Part shown: positions 1-8,060 of the stretch, one piece after another
Layout: every line of letters begins with the position of its first letter
Numbering within the stretch: position 1 is the stretch's first letter
Source of the DNA: a virus
Length of the DNA: 27,600 nucleotides
Strand: one strand, 5' to 3'
Virus record (IMG/VR): IMGVR_UViG_3300034791_000045
Coordinates: 1 to 27,600 of that record
Program-made: the position numbers and the translations under genes
The notes under the pieces: model-generated
Database searches by the model: none
What the model was told of the DNA's origin: nothing
What the model saw: only the letters and a program-made list of their open reading frames with translations

Positions 1-577
1 CTACATTTAAAATTTTTACTTCTGTTTCTAATATAGATTCATTTAATGCTTTTATTGTTGCTGGGTCTTTATCTCCAAAGAAAGATTTCTCCCAAATCAA
101 TTGAGCGTTCTGGATTGCTAATTGTATCGCATAAAAAGTATTTTTAAATGGTGTTAATACAATTGTCATTATGCCACTCATTACTTTTCCAAGTGCATCA
201 AATTGCTCTGATGATTTGGTCAATGCTGAATAAATATCTGTAAAGGCGGTTACAACTTGGCTCACTACATTTGCAGAAGTTTCAAATACAACATTAAATA
301 AATCAACTGCTTTTTGATTTTGTTCAAACAATTCTTTTAATGTACCAAGCAATCCAATAATCAAACCAATACCAGCAGCCTTTATAGCAGTACCTATTCC
401 TTTAATTCCTTTACCAACTAAATTACTTGACTTCTCAACATCCTTTAAACCAGCAGCAGTATCTTTATTACCTTTTACAACTGATTTATTTAAGTCCTCA
501 ACACTCTTTGCAACGTTATCAATTCCCTTAAGTGCTTTGTCTGTTTTAGCTTCTAATTCAATAATTACTTTTTCCAT
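1..577 (-). CDS. tail tape-measure protein, N-terminal part (cut by window edge)
   Basis: First 192 codons of a protein that runs off the left edge. It starts with ATG at 577 (MEKVIIELEAKTDKALKGID). The N-terminal part is rich in Lys/Asp/Ala helical sequence with coiled-coil character, followed by a Gly/Ile/Leu-rich hydrophobic stretch (about residues 65-85, GTAIKAAGIGLIIGLLGTL) and amphipathic helices. This pattern and the place at the end of the tail operon are typical of tape-measure proteins, which set tail length and leave the tail during DNA ejection. The start overlaps the end of the preceding small gene by 13 bases. The family call is from general architecture and context; the diagnostic length cannot be seen here. 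Confidence 0.8.
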   Translation of the reverse strand, partial: MEKVIIELEAKTDKALKGIDNVAKSVEDLNKSVVKGNKDTAAGLKDVEKSSNLVGKGIKGIGTAIKAAGIGLIIGLLGTLKELFEQNQKAVDLFNVVFETSANVVSQVVTAFTDIYSALTKSSEQFDALGKVMSGIMTIVLTPFKNTFYAIQLAIQNAQLIWEKSFFGDKDPATIKALNESILETEVKILNV

Positions 578-708
578 TGCATTTCTTGTTTTTGTCTTGT
601 AAATACTTCTTTAAAACTATCTGGAAACTTATTCTTTCCTTTTGCTAATTGAACAATATCCGCTTTGCAGTCTGTATCTTTTAATAAATCTAATATCTCT
701 TTTATCAT
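565..708 (-). CDS. small tail-operon protein, 47 aa
   Basis: A 47-residue ORF (starts MIKEILDLLK, ends RQKQEMQWKK) whose ATG overlaps the TGA of the upstream tail gene (ATGA, 708-705) and whose end overlaps the tape-measure start by 13 bases. The tight overlaps on both sides argue that it is translated. It is charged, helical and without membrane segment. A short gene just before the tape measure is common in siphophages, where it may be a chaperone or a C-terminal frameshift partner, but I recognise no family here. Confidence 0.7.
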   Translation of the reverse strand: MIKEILDLLKDTDCKADIVQLAKGKNKFPDSFKEVFTRQKQEMQWKK

Positions 709-2783
709 ATGTCATTTAGTAATTCTAATTCAGATTTGCCAGTTTCTAAATTTGTTGTTATTGAATTTATTTTATATGAATGCCCACTTAATACAAATCT
801 ATCTGCTAAAGTGTAATTCAATAAAATTCTTAATGGCAAATAAGCACTTACTTTTGTGATTCTATTTGATGGGTTGAAAACACTTGTTATGTAATTTTTG
901 TAATATGCTTCAAATAAAGAATTAGTAAAACCAGTATCTGATGGACTTTGTAAAGCACCCCACTCATTTTGTTCAGCATTAAAATTCATATTATAAGCAC
1001 TCGTAGATGATGCTAATGCAACACTATTAGACGGTATATTATACGTTGTAATAGAATCTTGGTCTGTTGTAGAATTCAAAAAAGATATTGGTGTTGAAGA
1101 TGCTCTTCGTATAGGATAAAACAACATAGGTTTTCCTATATAAGATTCTTGATTATCATCTACAACCCAACCCCATTGCACACCAGTTGTTCCAATACCA
1201 GATGGGTTTCCATCTATTAACCTTTCATATTTCATTTGTCCAAAAGGTGTCTTTACATTGTAAATACTTCCATCTAATTTTTCACCGCTATTATATTGAG
1301 ACTCTCCCCAAGTTTCTCCAAATAATTGTGTATGTTTTGCAGCTAAAAATGTTTTAGTGTCTTCGTGTCTAAAGTTTATTTTACGATATGGTAAAGCAAT
1401 ATTTACTTGGCTCTTACTTACATCAATATATTTAGTTATATCATAAGGAGAAGCAGCAGAGGGATTCGCATAAAAATCATCTAAAGTTTTTACAGTAATT
1501 TGAGTTTCATTTCTTTCAATGTATGCAACAAGATTAAACATTCTAAATAACCCACTTAAAAAATCAATTACTTTTATATCTGGTATTTGTTGAGTAATAT
1601 CAAATTCAAAAGAACTGCTATAAACAAAATTTGTAATACTGTAAAATTTTTCCTCTATTTCTGGGTCATCTAAAGGGTCTTGTTGTCTTTCTCTCTTAAC
1701 AACAAAAGAAAGTGTTTGAAACGTTATATTAGAATTACACTGAATATAAGCAGTATATTGTGAATTTGCTTCAAGAGCCTCTGGCGGTAGTTCTGTTGTG
1801 AATTTAATCCCAGAAGTAATACTTCCACTATTCGCAACTTCTAAACCTTCTTTTCTAATTGATATTCTATAAGGCACCGTGCTTGAAGTGGTGCTTTCGA
1901 AATATATTGATGTAAAATCGTATAAAAAATTAGGTGATGAAGGTATTTCCGACAAAGATAAAGCGTTGTTTGACATTGTAGATTTAGTGAAAAAACTTGA
2001 ATCATCAGTAAAATTATTTATCAAAGACTCATTTGAACCACTTAAATTTTCAACATCTCCTTTCTTTCTATGTAACCACATAAACAAACCATAATAAGGT
2101 GCATTTGTATTATTAAAAAAATCATTAGAAAAAGAGATAGTTGGATATTTAGTTTCTATTGCTTCAATTATAGAATGTAATCTAATTGCATATTTTAAAT
2201 CTGTATATAAAACCCCTTTAACGTGTCCAGAATGATAGGCTAAATTTCCAGCTTCATTATTACTTGAACCACTATTATAATTTAACCTTTGAGTATGCGT
2301 AATTAATGGGACTATAATAGCATTTGAGGATGGGTCTTCTTGCAAATACTCTTTTACACTTACTGCATTGTATGTCTTGTTTAAACTTGTTAAACTACTT
2401 AAACCAGTTAGTTTATCATCTCCTAACGTGTCTTTTAAGGTAACGGTATTTCCAAAGAATGTAATCTTATATGTATGTGGTTTATTGTTCTTTAAATCAA
2501 CTCCTTCTAACTTAATTAACCCCTCAGTAAATGGTAGGTTGTTTAATTCTATGTTTGATGCTTTTCTTATTCTTGCATCAAATCCTCCAACAATATCAAA
2601 ATTATAATAATGTTTGAAAATCTTATTATTTATTTTAGATGCTGGTAGGCTGAAAGTCTTTGAAAATGAAGTAAATATTTTATCAATTTGTTTTACACTT
2701 TTTATTGATTGTGTTATAGTAACACTTTCATCTTTAAACATATCAACTCTTTGCCCTTCAATGTATAGTTGTATTTGTTGCAT
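705..2783 (-). CDS. tail tip/baseplate-like structural protein, 692 aa
   Basis: Large protein with no signal peptide or membrane segment, rich in Ser/Thr/Asn and beta-strand-like sequence. It starts MQQIQLYIEGQRVDMFKDES, and the ATG begins right at the stop of the gene before it. The middle (about residues 390-500) has a run of alternating hydrophobic residues (for example PDIKVIDFLSGLFRMFNLVA) of the kind seen in tail-hub or distal-tail proteins of Bacteroidota phages. The position between the 527-aa tail protein and the tape measure supports a role in tail tip or hub assembly. I do not recognise a named family, so the role is inferred from location and composition. Confidence 0.65.
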   Translation of the reverse strand: MQQIQLYIEGQRVDMFKDESVTITQSIKSVKQIDKIFTSFSKTFSLPASKINNKIFKHYYNFDIVGGFDARIRKASNIELNNLPFTEGLIKLEGVDLKNNKPHTYKITFFGNTVTLKDTLGDDKLTGLSSLTSLNKTYNAVSVKEYLQEDPSSNAIIVPLITHTQRLNYNSGSSNNEAGNLAYHSGHVKGVLYTDLKYAIRLHSIIEAIETKYPTISFSNDFFNNTNAPYYGLFMWLHRKKGDVENLSGSNESLINNFTDDSSFFTKSTMSNNALSLSEIPSSPNFLYDFTSIYFESTTSSTVPYRISIRKEGLEVANSGSITSGIKFTTELPPEALEANSQYTAYIQCNSNITFQTLSFVVKRERQQDPLDDPEIEEKFYSITNFVYSSSFEFDITQQIPDIKVIDFLSGLFRMFNLVAYIERNETQITVKTLDDFYANPSAASPYDITKYIDVSKSQVNIALPYRKINFRHEDTKTFLAAKHTQLFGETWGESQYNSGEKLDGSIYNVKTPFGQMKYERLIDGNPSGIGTTGVQWGWVVDDNQESYIGKPMLFYPIRRASSTPISFLNSTTDQDSITTYNIPSNSVALASSTSAYNMNFNAEQNEWGALQSPSDTGFTNSLFEAYYKNYITSVFNPSNRITKVSAYLPLRILLNYTLADRFVLSGHSYKINSITTNLETGKSELELLNDI

Positions 2784-4367
2784 CTATCGAATATTATTTA
2801 TAGTATCAAATGATTTGTCAAACTCAATTGTATAATCTACTAGCTTATCATTAACAGATGTTTTGTAAGCAATGCTACTTGTCTTAACATTGATAGGTAA
2901 CACTTGTTCTCCGCTTTCAATTATGTTTGTAACCCATACTTTTTCACTTAATAGTAATTGCTTAAACACTTCATTATATTCTTCACTTAAATATCCACTA
3001 CTTAAAGAAATAGATTCTTTTCCTACTACATTAAAATCCCTGTTAACGTGATTTGTATAATCGTATGTTCCAGATGCTGAAATTATATTAGCTTTGTAAG
3101 ATTCTTTTTTAATAGTTAAATTTTCTTTAGACTTTTTAAAGAAGTACATATCTTGTAAAGCACCAAACTTATTAATGAATGTTACTTTCTTTGGTTCGTA
3201 TTTGCACTCCTCTATTACGTTTACTTTTATAGTTTCTATTTTAGCACCGTAAGATTCTTTTACAGAAGGATGCCAAACATCAACATTTAAAGCATTATTT
3301 CCGACAGAAATTATAAGCAGTCTTGGAAGGTTTCCATCTACTGGCTTAATTCCATTAACTTTATATTCAGTCCAAACACTTGTGAGTGCTATTGTTTTAG
3401 TAAAGTAATTTGTATAGTTTCCACCTAATTCTTGAAATTTTATTTCAGCAGTTCCACTACCTTTAAGGTAAACAGATACTCCAACTTCGTTTCCTTCAGT
3501 TATACCGACAATACCAGAAGTCGTTGAAACATAACCACTATTACTTGTTGGACTTGTTACATTGTATGCTGATGTATCAGATATGGGAGAGGTTACGCCA
3601 CTTGTTATAACTGTATTAGCTGGAGTAGTACCACTTGCAAACCAAGCGTTATTTGTTAAATCCACGTTTGGTATTAACTCATTTCCGTAAGAATTACCAG
3701 AAACAGTTATTTTATCAACTGCACCAATAGAATAACTATTTAAAAATGATTGTAAGCAATTGTTTAATTCGTAAGAACCACCACTCTCTATAACTCTTTC
3801 TTGAAATGTATCATAGTTTGTATCATCTCCGTAAATAGAAACGTACTTTATTTGGTTAGCACTCAAGTCTTCGGTATTAAATGTTTCAGATGCTATTACT
3901 TCTCCATCTTTATAGAAAACAACTGATGGACTATTAGTGGTATGAATAGGTATTCTAAAAACATTGTCTTCTAATACAAATAACTCTCTGTTGCTAATGA
4001 ATAAGGAATTATTATTTGGAGATAAGGTTGGTTCTTCAAAATAGGAATATCCATCAAAAGCTGATTGTGTATTAGTAAATACTTGAAGGGGTGTATTGGA
4101 TGAATTGTAAGCAGTTTTAACAGTCTTAACCCATACTGCTTGTCCATTATAATCCCCATCAAAATAAACATCTACATAATCTCTAACAAGTTCAGATATC
4201 TCAAAAAGAACATCTACACTTGTTCCTATTACATTCTTTCGTAAACTATATTGTGCAGTTAGTGGTGTGTTTTTATCTCCATTCCATATAGATATGTCTA
4301 ACGTTGCATAAGCAGTATATGCTACTGATGTACTTGTGTAGTAAGGACTCCTTAAATTTATTGCCAT
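2784..4367 (-). CDS. tail protein with an apparent inserted carbohydrate-binding-like domain, 527 aa
   Basis: The N- and C-terminal parts look like a conserved flavobacterial phage tail protein; the C-terminal part includes EECKYEPKKVTFINKFGALQ and a downstream FFKKSKENL stretch. Between them (roughly residues 215-370) lies a Ser/Thr/Gly-rich segment with the order of a CBM_4_9-like beta-sandwich: an N-terminal NNAWFASG strand, then VGVSVYLKGSG, then LTSVWTEYKVNG. Around residue 190 is F-QERVIESGG-----NNCL, a motif also present in the protein encoded at 25707-26168. The gene ends in TAG, showing that amber is a true stop in this phage. The ATG at 4367 lies two bases after the upstream stop. 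Tail location and sugar-binding fold suggest contact with the cell surface; this is inference. Confidence 0.65.
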   Translation of the reverse strand: MAINLRSPYYTSTSVAYTAYATLDISIWNGDKNTPLTAQYSLRKNVIGTSVDVLFEISELVRDYVDVYFDGDYNGQAVWVKTVKTAYNSSNTPLQVFTNTQSAFDGYSYFEEPTLSPNNNSLFISNRELFVLEDNVFRIPIHTTNSPSVVFYKDGEVIASETFNTEDLSANQIKYVSIYGDDTNYDTFQERVIESGGSYELNNCLQSFLNSYSIGAVDKITVSGNSYGNELIPNVDLTNNAWFASGTTPANTVITSGVTSPISDTSAYNVTSPTSNSGYVSTTSGIVGITEGNEVGVSVYLKGSGTAEIKFQELGGNYTNYFTKTIALTSVWTEYKVNGIKPVDGNLPRLLIISVGNNALNVDVWHPSVKESYGAKIETIKVNVIEECKYEPKKVTFINKFGALQDMYFFKKSKENLTIKKESYKANIISASGTYDYTNHVNRDFNVVGKESISLSSGYLSEEYNEVFKQLLLSEKVWVTNIIESGEQVLPINVKTSSIAYKTSVNDKLVDYTIEFDKSFDTINNIR

Positions 4368-4369
4368 TG

Positions 4370-4897
4370 TTATTTATTGTTTATACTGTTTTTCATTAAT
4401 GCCTCAACATCTAATTTGTATGCTTCTACTAAATCTTTATTCAATCCTTTAAATGCTTTCTCAAATGGTTTGGTAAAGAATAAACTTGGTGCAATTCCTT
4501 TCTGATAAATACTTCTACTAATTAAAAATGCAGTACTATCATAACTTAAAAACCTTCCGCTTTTCTTATCTCTAAATTGAAACCTTTTTCTTTTTACCCA
4601 TTTGTTAATGCCCTCACTTAAGCCACCTTTTCTTCCAGTACCACTTCCAAACTTAAAAGGACTGTTGGGTGCTTTTGCACTTGAACTTTTACCTCTTACA
4701 CCTTTGTCTTGAAAGACTCCGTACTCTTCCATTAGGAAACTTAATTCAAAACTATTTTTAGAAACCTTTACATCAGAGTCTAAACTTTTAGCTAATTTCC
4801 CAGAACTGTTTTTGTCAGAACCACGTAGATTTATTCTTGCTTTTGTAACTACATACTTTGCGAAATTCTTTAATTCTTTTTCTACATTGCTTAACAT
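4370..4897 (-). CDS. HK97 gp10-like tail completion protein, 175 aa
   Basis: Basic protein whose layout fits the HK97-gp10/minor tail family: an N-terminal helix (VEKELKNFAKYVVTKARINL), a central beta region with EYGVFQDKGVRG, then a Lys/Arg-rich part and a C-terminal helix after PSLFFTKPFEKAF. In this family the motif with Gly-Val-x-x-x-Gly and the final Pro-Phe-hx-x-A helix are usual. Such proteins join tail and head or finish the tail. The start overlaps the previous gene by 7 bases, as expected for a co-translated tail-completion pair. Confidence 0.7.
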   Translation of the reverse strand: MLSNVEKELKNFAKYVVTKARINLRGSDKNSSGKLAKSLDSDVKVSKNSFELSFLMEEYGVFQDKGVRGKSSSAKAPNSPFKFGSGTGRKGGLSEGINKWVKRKRFQFRDKKSGRFLSYDSTAFLISRSIYQKGIAPSLFFTKPFEKAFKGLNKDLVEAYKLDVEALMKNSINNK

Positions 4898-5346
4898 ATA
4901 CTTATATCATTTGGTATAATCACATCAAAAGACAATGCCCATCCAGCCATCTCATTTTCAAATCTATCATAGAAAGGCTCAAAACTTGGAGAGCCATCTA
5001 ATTGATATAAGTCTGTATGTAAAGTGCCACCTCTTAGTACTTGCACTAACTTATTTAGTACTGCTAATTGTGTATTTAAAATATCTTGCTCGTTGTTATT
5101 CCCTATGAATATATCTACTACTTCTTCTTTTGAAATGTTTACTACATCCATAGCTAAAACAGATAAGCTAAAACGTAATATGTTATCCTCGTTACCTACA
5201 TTATTAACTATAAGATGTGATAAAGGAAACATTGTCTGCTTCGATAAATCTATTCTTGTGATGTCTCCAGTTGTAACTGTGTTCACATTCACATCTGCTA
5301 ACAGTTGGTCTTTTATTACTTGGGTAACTTGATAAAATCCTTTCAT
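4891..5346 (-). CDS. putative tail terminator/neck protein, 151 aa
   Basis: Soluble mixed alpha/beta protein starting MKGFYQVTQVIKDQLLADVN, with a C-terminal half SFEPFYDRFENEMAGWALSF. An N-terminal helix followed by strands, and the place just before the gp10-like gene, match tail-terminator (lambda gpU-like or HK97 gp-like) proteins. The similarity is too weak for a firm family. The ATG follows the stop codon of the frameshifted chaperone reading frame directly (TAA then ATG, 5349-5344), which is one reason to believe that frame is translated. Confidence 0.55.
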   Translation of the reverse strand: MKGFYQVTQVIKDQLLADVNVNTVTTGDITRIDLSKQTMFPLSHLIVNNVGNEDNILRFSLSVLAMDVVNISKEEVVDIFIGNNNEQDILNTQLAVLNKLVQVLRGGTLHTDLYQLDGSPSFEPFYDRFENEMAGWALSFDVIIPNDISIC

Positions 5347-6083
5347 TTAAAACTTACTTTTTATTTGTTGTGCTTCTATCTCTGCTTTCTCTTTCATAAA
5401 GGATAGCATTGTGAAACATTGATGTACATTTAGTTTAGTGATATCTTCAAATTTTGTAATATCTCCGTTAGAGAGCCCATAAATTGATTGATACCAACCC
5501 CACTTTGCTCCGAAGTTAGCTGCTCTTGAATAGCCTCCATTTCCGTTTGATTGCTGGAAGAGTGAATCGTATGCTCCGATAACTCCATCCCTAAATGAAG
5601 AAAAAAAAACACTGAACCTATTGCAGAACCCAAAGGCATATCTTTCATTTTCTCAGGATTCTTTACATCGTACTCTTCAATGTTATATTTACCAACCTTA
5701 CTTGTTTTGATTGGTCTGTATAATACATTCATTGCAACGTGCATATTATCCCAGCTTGATACATTGTTGTCTAAATCTATATACTCTCCTAAAGACATTT
5801 CATCTAAGTCTGGAATGAATCCATATTCAATACCATTTAGTTTAAAACGTTCTGTATGTTTTGGTGTTTGGTTAAGTAGTTCAGTTATGATATCTACAAT
5901 AGCAGCTGCACTAGACATTTTTAGTTTGTAGCTATCTGACAAAGGAATCCCACAAAAGATTTCAATCATTTTAGCATCCAAGAAGTTTCCTTCTGGATTG
6001 TTTTCAGCTATCTTTAAATACTTTTGGTATTGTCCTAGTGTTACTTCGTTAAGTGATGTTGGTACATTTATTTCAATCTTCAT
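5347..6083 (-). CDS. predicted -1 frameshift product of the tail chaperone, 245 aa (gpGT-like)
   Basis: If the ribosome slips back one base on the T9 run, 161 zero-frame residues are joined to 84 residues read in the -1 frame, ending with TAA at 5349-5347. The -1 part contains ANFGAKWGWYQSIYGLSNGD, then KFEDITKLNV and a charged helix ending KEKAEIEAQQIKSKF. The W-x-W-Y-x-x-IY motif followed by a Lys/Glu-rich helix looks like a real conserved domain. The -1 frame is open from after a TGA at 5655-5653 to 5347 and has no ATG, GTG or TTG ahead of the conserved part, so it cannot easily be started independently. The next gene's ATG follows its stop immediately. A real indel in the T run or polymerase slippage would give the same picture. 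Confidence 0.65.
5430..6083 (-). CDS. tail assembly chaperone, zero-frame product, 217 aa (gpG-like)
   Basis: Starts MKIEINVPTSLNEVTLGQYQ. It has a central FIPDLDEMSLGEYIDL stretch and a segment ending in GSVFFFLHLGMELS, followed by a helical C-terminus (GINQFMGSLTEILQNLK). This order matches a flavobacterial phage protein found in the chaperone position of the tail operon. The zero frame reads through three Phe codons in a run of nine T (residues 159-161) and stops at 5430. In the -1 frame from the same T run an open frame continues to 5347 and encodes a second conserved-looking domain (separate entry). This resembles lambda gpG and gpGT: a tail chaperone and its frameshifted, longer form. 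Family assignment is by architecture and position. Confidence 0.75.
   Translation of the reverse strand: MKIEINVPTSLNEVTLGQYQKYLKIAENNPEGNFLDAKMIEIFCGIPLSDSYKLKMSSAAAIVDIITELLNQTPKHTERFKLNGIEYGFIPDLDEMSLGEYIDLDNNVSSWDNMHVAMNVLYRPIKTSKVGKYNIEEYDVKNPEKMKDMPLGSAIGSVFFFLHLGMELSEHTIHSSSNQTEMEAIQEQLTSEQSGVGINQFMGSLTEILQNLKISLN
5601..5609 (-). promoter_or_regulatory. T9 slippery site for -1 frameshifting
   Basis: On the minus strand there are nine consecutive T between GTG and CTT. In the zero frame it reads TTT TTT TTT CTT, so it contains the canonical heptamer T TTT TTT. A -1 slip gives an open frame of 84 codons, whereas the +1 frame meets TAG within three codons. No search for a downstream pseudoknot was possible by eye. 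Confidence 0.6.
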
Positions 6084-6103
6084 ATATATATAATACTTTT
6101 ATG

Positions 6104-6256
6104 CTAATGTTTTATAAAAAAGTCCTTACAATTTTCATAAGCCTTTGTAAGTAAGAAGAATTCATTGTGTGTTATTGGTTTTTTAATCCTTACTTTTTTG
6201 TTTGTTCTATGATGTATATAGCATTCAACTATTGCTATCATTGTTTCATTATTCAT
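6104..6256 (-). CDS. hypothetical protein, 50 aa
   Basis: Starts MNNETMIAIVECYIHHRTNK and ends in TAG at 6104. Its ATG shares one base with the TAA of the large terminase gene (TAATG, 6258-6254), which supports coupled translation. It is basic with an amphipathic helix and has no recognisable domain. It lies between terminase and the tail chaperone. Confidence 0.65.
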   Translation of the reverse strand: MNNETMIAIVECYIHHRTNKKVRIKKPITHNEFFLLTKAYENCKDFFIKH

Positions 6257-7419
6257 TACCTTATATTATAGCTTCCCTTATTTGGATTCTTTAATTGTGA
6301 TGTAATTGCATAACGTGCTGCATCGATGCAATGGTTAAAAGCATCTATTGGTTTATTAATGGTGTTGCCCTCTCTATCTTTCATCCAAGTGTAAGACTGC
6401 AATTCCTTTATTAAGTTCTTACTTCTTTCTGTAATGTATATTTGATTTTGATTTATTAAGTTGATACCATACACAATTGAATCTTTACCTTTTGTACAAG
6501 GCAATATTTTATGTCCGTATGTTTTTAATTCTGCAATTGATTTTGGCTCTGCACTATCTGCATAAACTATTTCTCTTATATCGTGTTCTTTAAATAGATT
6601 TGATATATCACTATTTAATAGTTTCTTTTGGTATATTATTTCATCAAAGATATAAGCATTGTTATATTTGTATAATGCTATTAATGTGCTGGGGTCATTA
6701 CTATAACCAAAATCCATTCCATAACATAATAATCTTGCTTCAATTGGTAACTTAATACTTTTCCATTCTTTAATACATACGCCCTCTAAAGAACCTACTT
6801 GACCAAGTCCATATACTTTCCACCAGTTACTCCAATATTCAGATGCCTTTGCTCTTTCTCTTGCTGATTCTATATCGTCTACAATGGTTTGTGGTAACGC
6901 TTCGTTATCTAAATAAGTAAGTGTAATGAAATCTGCATCGGATTGATTAGCGACCTCCCTATGAGCCCAGAAGTTAGCAGTTGGATTAAAGTCAATCCAT
7001 ATATCTCCAGAAGTTCTAATTGCTAATTGATTGTAAGCCTCAAAAGGTACATTGTTTGCTTCGTTAACATACAATACATTTCTTCTTGCACCACGTAATT
7101 TATCTGGTTGTTCTACTGAAAAGAATTCAATATAAGAACCATTTGTAAATGTGTATTTTAAGGTGCTTCTATTCCATTGATTATCTCTAAATCTATTAGT
7201 TGCAATCATTATCTTTAAGAAGTCTTTAATTGCACCCCTACGTAAATGTGGAATTGATTCAGATACTACACTTGTTTCCGTTATAGGATTTCTAATACAT
7301 CTATCAATAAGAATAGGAAGTATTCCAAAAGTTTTACCAGCAGAGGTTCCTCCTTGTATTACTTTTTTACGCTTTGTAAGTGCGTGTAATTTTCTTATTG
7401 CAGTTGTAGTCTGAAACAT
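6256..7419 (-). CDS. terL: terminase large subunit
   Basis: DNA-packaging motor: an ATPase that drives DNA into the prohead and a nuclease that cuts the concatemer. Walker A is GGTSAGKT at residues 23-30. The Walker B segment is NVLYVNEAN with catalytic Glu120. The C-terminal RNase H-like nuclease has Asp236 in YGMDFGYSND, Asp288 in VYADSAEPKS and the final acidic pair in PIDAFNHCIDAARYA (Asp359/Asp366). At 387 residues it is short but usual for terminase_3-type proteins in Bacteroidota phages. Its ATG follows the stop of the terminase small subunit directly. Confidence 0.95.
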   Translation of the reverse strand: MFQTTTAIRKLHALTKRKKVIQGGTSAGKTFGILPILIDRCIRNPITETSVVSESIPHLRRGAIKDFLKIMIATNRFRDNQWNRSTLKYTFTNGSYIEFFSVEQPDKLRGARRNVLYVNEANNVPFEAYNQLAIRTSGDIWIDFNPTANFWAHREVANQSDADFITLTYLDNEALPQTIVDDIESARERAKASEYWSNWWKVYGLGQVGSLEGVCIKEWKSIKLPIEARLLCYGMDFGYSNDPSTLIALYKYNNAYIFDEIIYQKKLLNSDISNLFKEHDIREIVYADSAEPKSIAELKTYGHKILPCTKGKDSIVYGINLINQNQIYITERSKNLIKELQSYTWMKDREGNTINKPIDAFNHCIDAARYAITSQLKNPNKGSYNIR

Positions 7420-7665
7420 TTATAAATCAAATAAAGGTTGCTCTGATGTAATTGAAATATCTTTTGTTTCTTTTGGCTTACCAGCATAGTAATTATAAAA
7501 CATTTGAACATATTTAAAATCCCCTTGTTCTACTCCTTTTTCTAATGCTTTAAATGCCTTTGGCTCTAATGGAGTTAATCTTTCAATCATCTTAACTTCT
7601 TCTGCTTTAGATGGTCTACCCCCTTTATTACCTATTGTACCTTTGTTGTTTTCTCTCTTGTCCAT
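7420..7665 (-). CDS. terS: terminase small subunit-like protein, 81 aa
   Basis: Short basic protein starting with a GNKGGRPSKAEEVKMIERLT segment and continuing with a helical repeat (PLEPKAFKALEKGVEQGDFK). The Gly-Gly-Arg-Pro-Ser-Lys motif and helical hairpin recall the DNA-recognition part of small terminases, and it ends right where the large terminase starts. It is shorter than most small terminase subunits, so oligomerisation parts may be reduced. The call rests largely on position and motif style. Confidence 0.7.
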   Translation of the reverse strand: MDKRENNKGTIGNKGGRPSKAEEVKMIERLTPLEPKAFKALEKGVEQGDFKYVQMFYNYYAGKPKETKDISITSEQPLFDL

Positions 7666-7675
7666 AATCAGTTTA

Positions 7676-7691
7676 AATTAGTTTACTAATT
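7676..7691. promoter_or_regulatory. palindrome upstream of the terminase genes
   Basis: AATTAGT and ACTAATT (7 bp each, separated by TT) form an inverted repeat 10-30 bases before the small terminase start. On the minus strand a TATATTTC stretch, a weak match to TAnnTTTG, lies just upstream. It could be an operator for the packaging genes. AT-rich palindromes arise easily by chance in this genome. Confidence 0.3.
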
Positions 7692-7715
7692 ATATAATAA
7701 GAAATATAAAGTATT

Positions 7716-7853
7716 TTATTCGGTTTCTTCTTTATCTTTTTCAACTGTCATATTAATAGCAGTTACAATTGCTTGAACTTCCAATGCTAATTTGTAGCAC
7801 ATCTTTTCTAATAATGCTATTCTTTCGTTTACTGTATGTTTCTTTTGCTTCAT
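7716..7853 (-). CDS. small helical protein, 45 aa
   Basis: Starts MKQKKHTVNERIALLEKMCY and ends KDKEETE. Two heptad-like stretches (ERIALLEKM and LALEVQAIV) suggest a short coiled coil. The ATG lies four bases after the end of the upstream gene. No family recognised. Its position just before the terminase genes in the same transcript is the only functional hint. Confidence 0.6.
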   Translation of the reverse strand: MKQKKHTVNERIALLEKMCYKLALEVQAIVTAINMTVEKDKEETE

Positions 7854-7856
7854 AGT

Positions 7857-8060
7857 TTATAATTTATTTATTTCTTGTTTAACTTCTTTCCAATATTTAA
7901 CATCTATTCTATCGTCAAATTCTAATACCTCATCCACACAAATTAATGCACACTCTTTGGCTTGTTCTGCTAATTCAATAGGTGTAACTCTACTTTGTAT
8001 TTGATATAATTTATGCCAATACGTACTCTCTAACTCCTTTGCTTTTTCTTTTGGTGTCAT
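7857..8060 (-). CDS. small duplicated protein B, 67 aa (paralog of the preceding gene)
   Basis: Starts MTPKEKAKELESTYWHKLYQ and contains ECALICVDEVLEFDD and YWKEVKQEINKL. It is clearly related to the protein encoded at 8057-8254: MTPKEK start, CALICVDE core and YW-EVKQEIN-L end are shared. The two genes overlap by 4 bases (ATGA). Proteins with a central CALICVDE-type helix and an EVKQEI tail are frequent tiny proteins in flavobacterial phages, but no function is known to me. Confidence 0.75.
   Translation of the reverse strand: MTPKEKAKELESTYWHKLYQIQSRVTPIELAEQAKECALICVDEVLEFDDRIDVKYWKEVKQEINKL

Noticed and set aside
5024-5332. 102-aa ORF on the plus strand
   Set aside because: Antisense to the tail gene at 4891-5346; all other real genes are on the minus strand and no promoter or RBS is seen.
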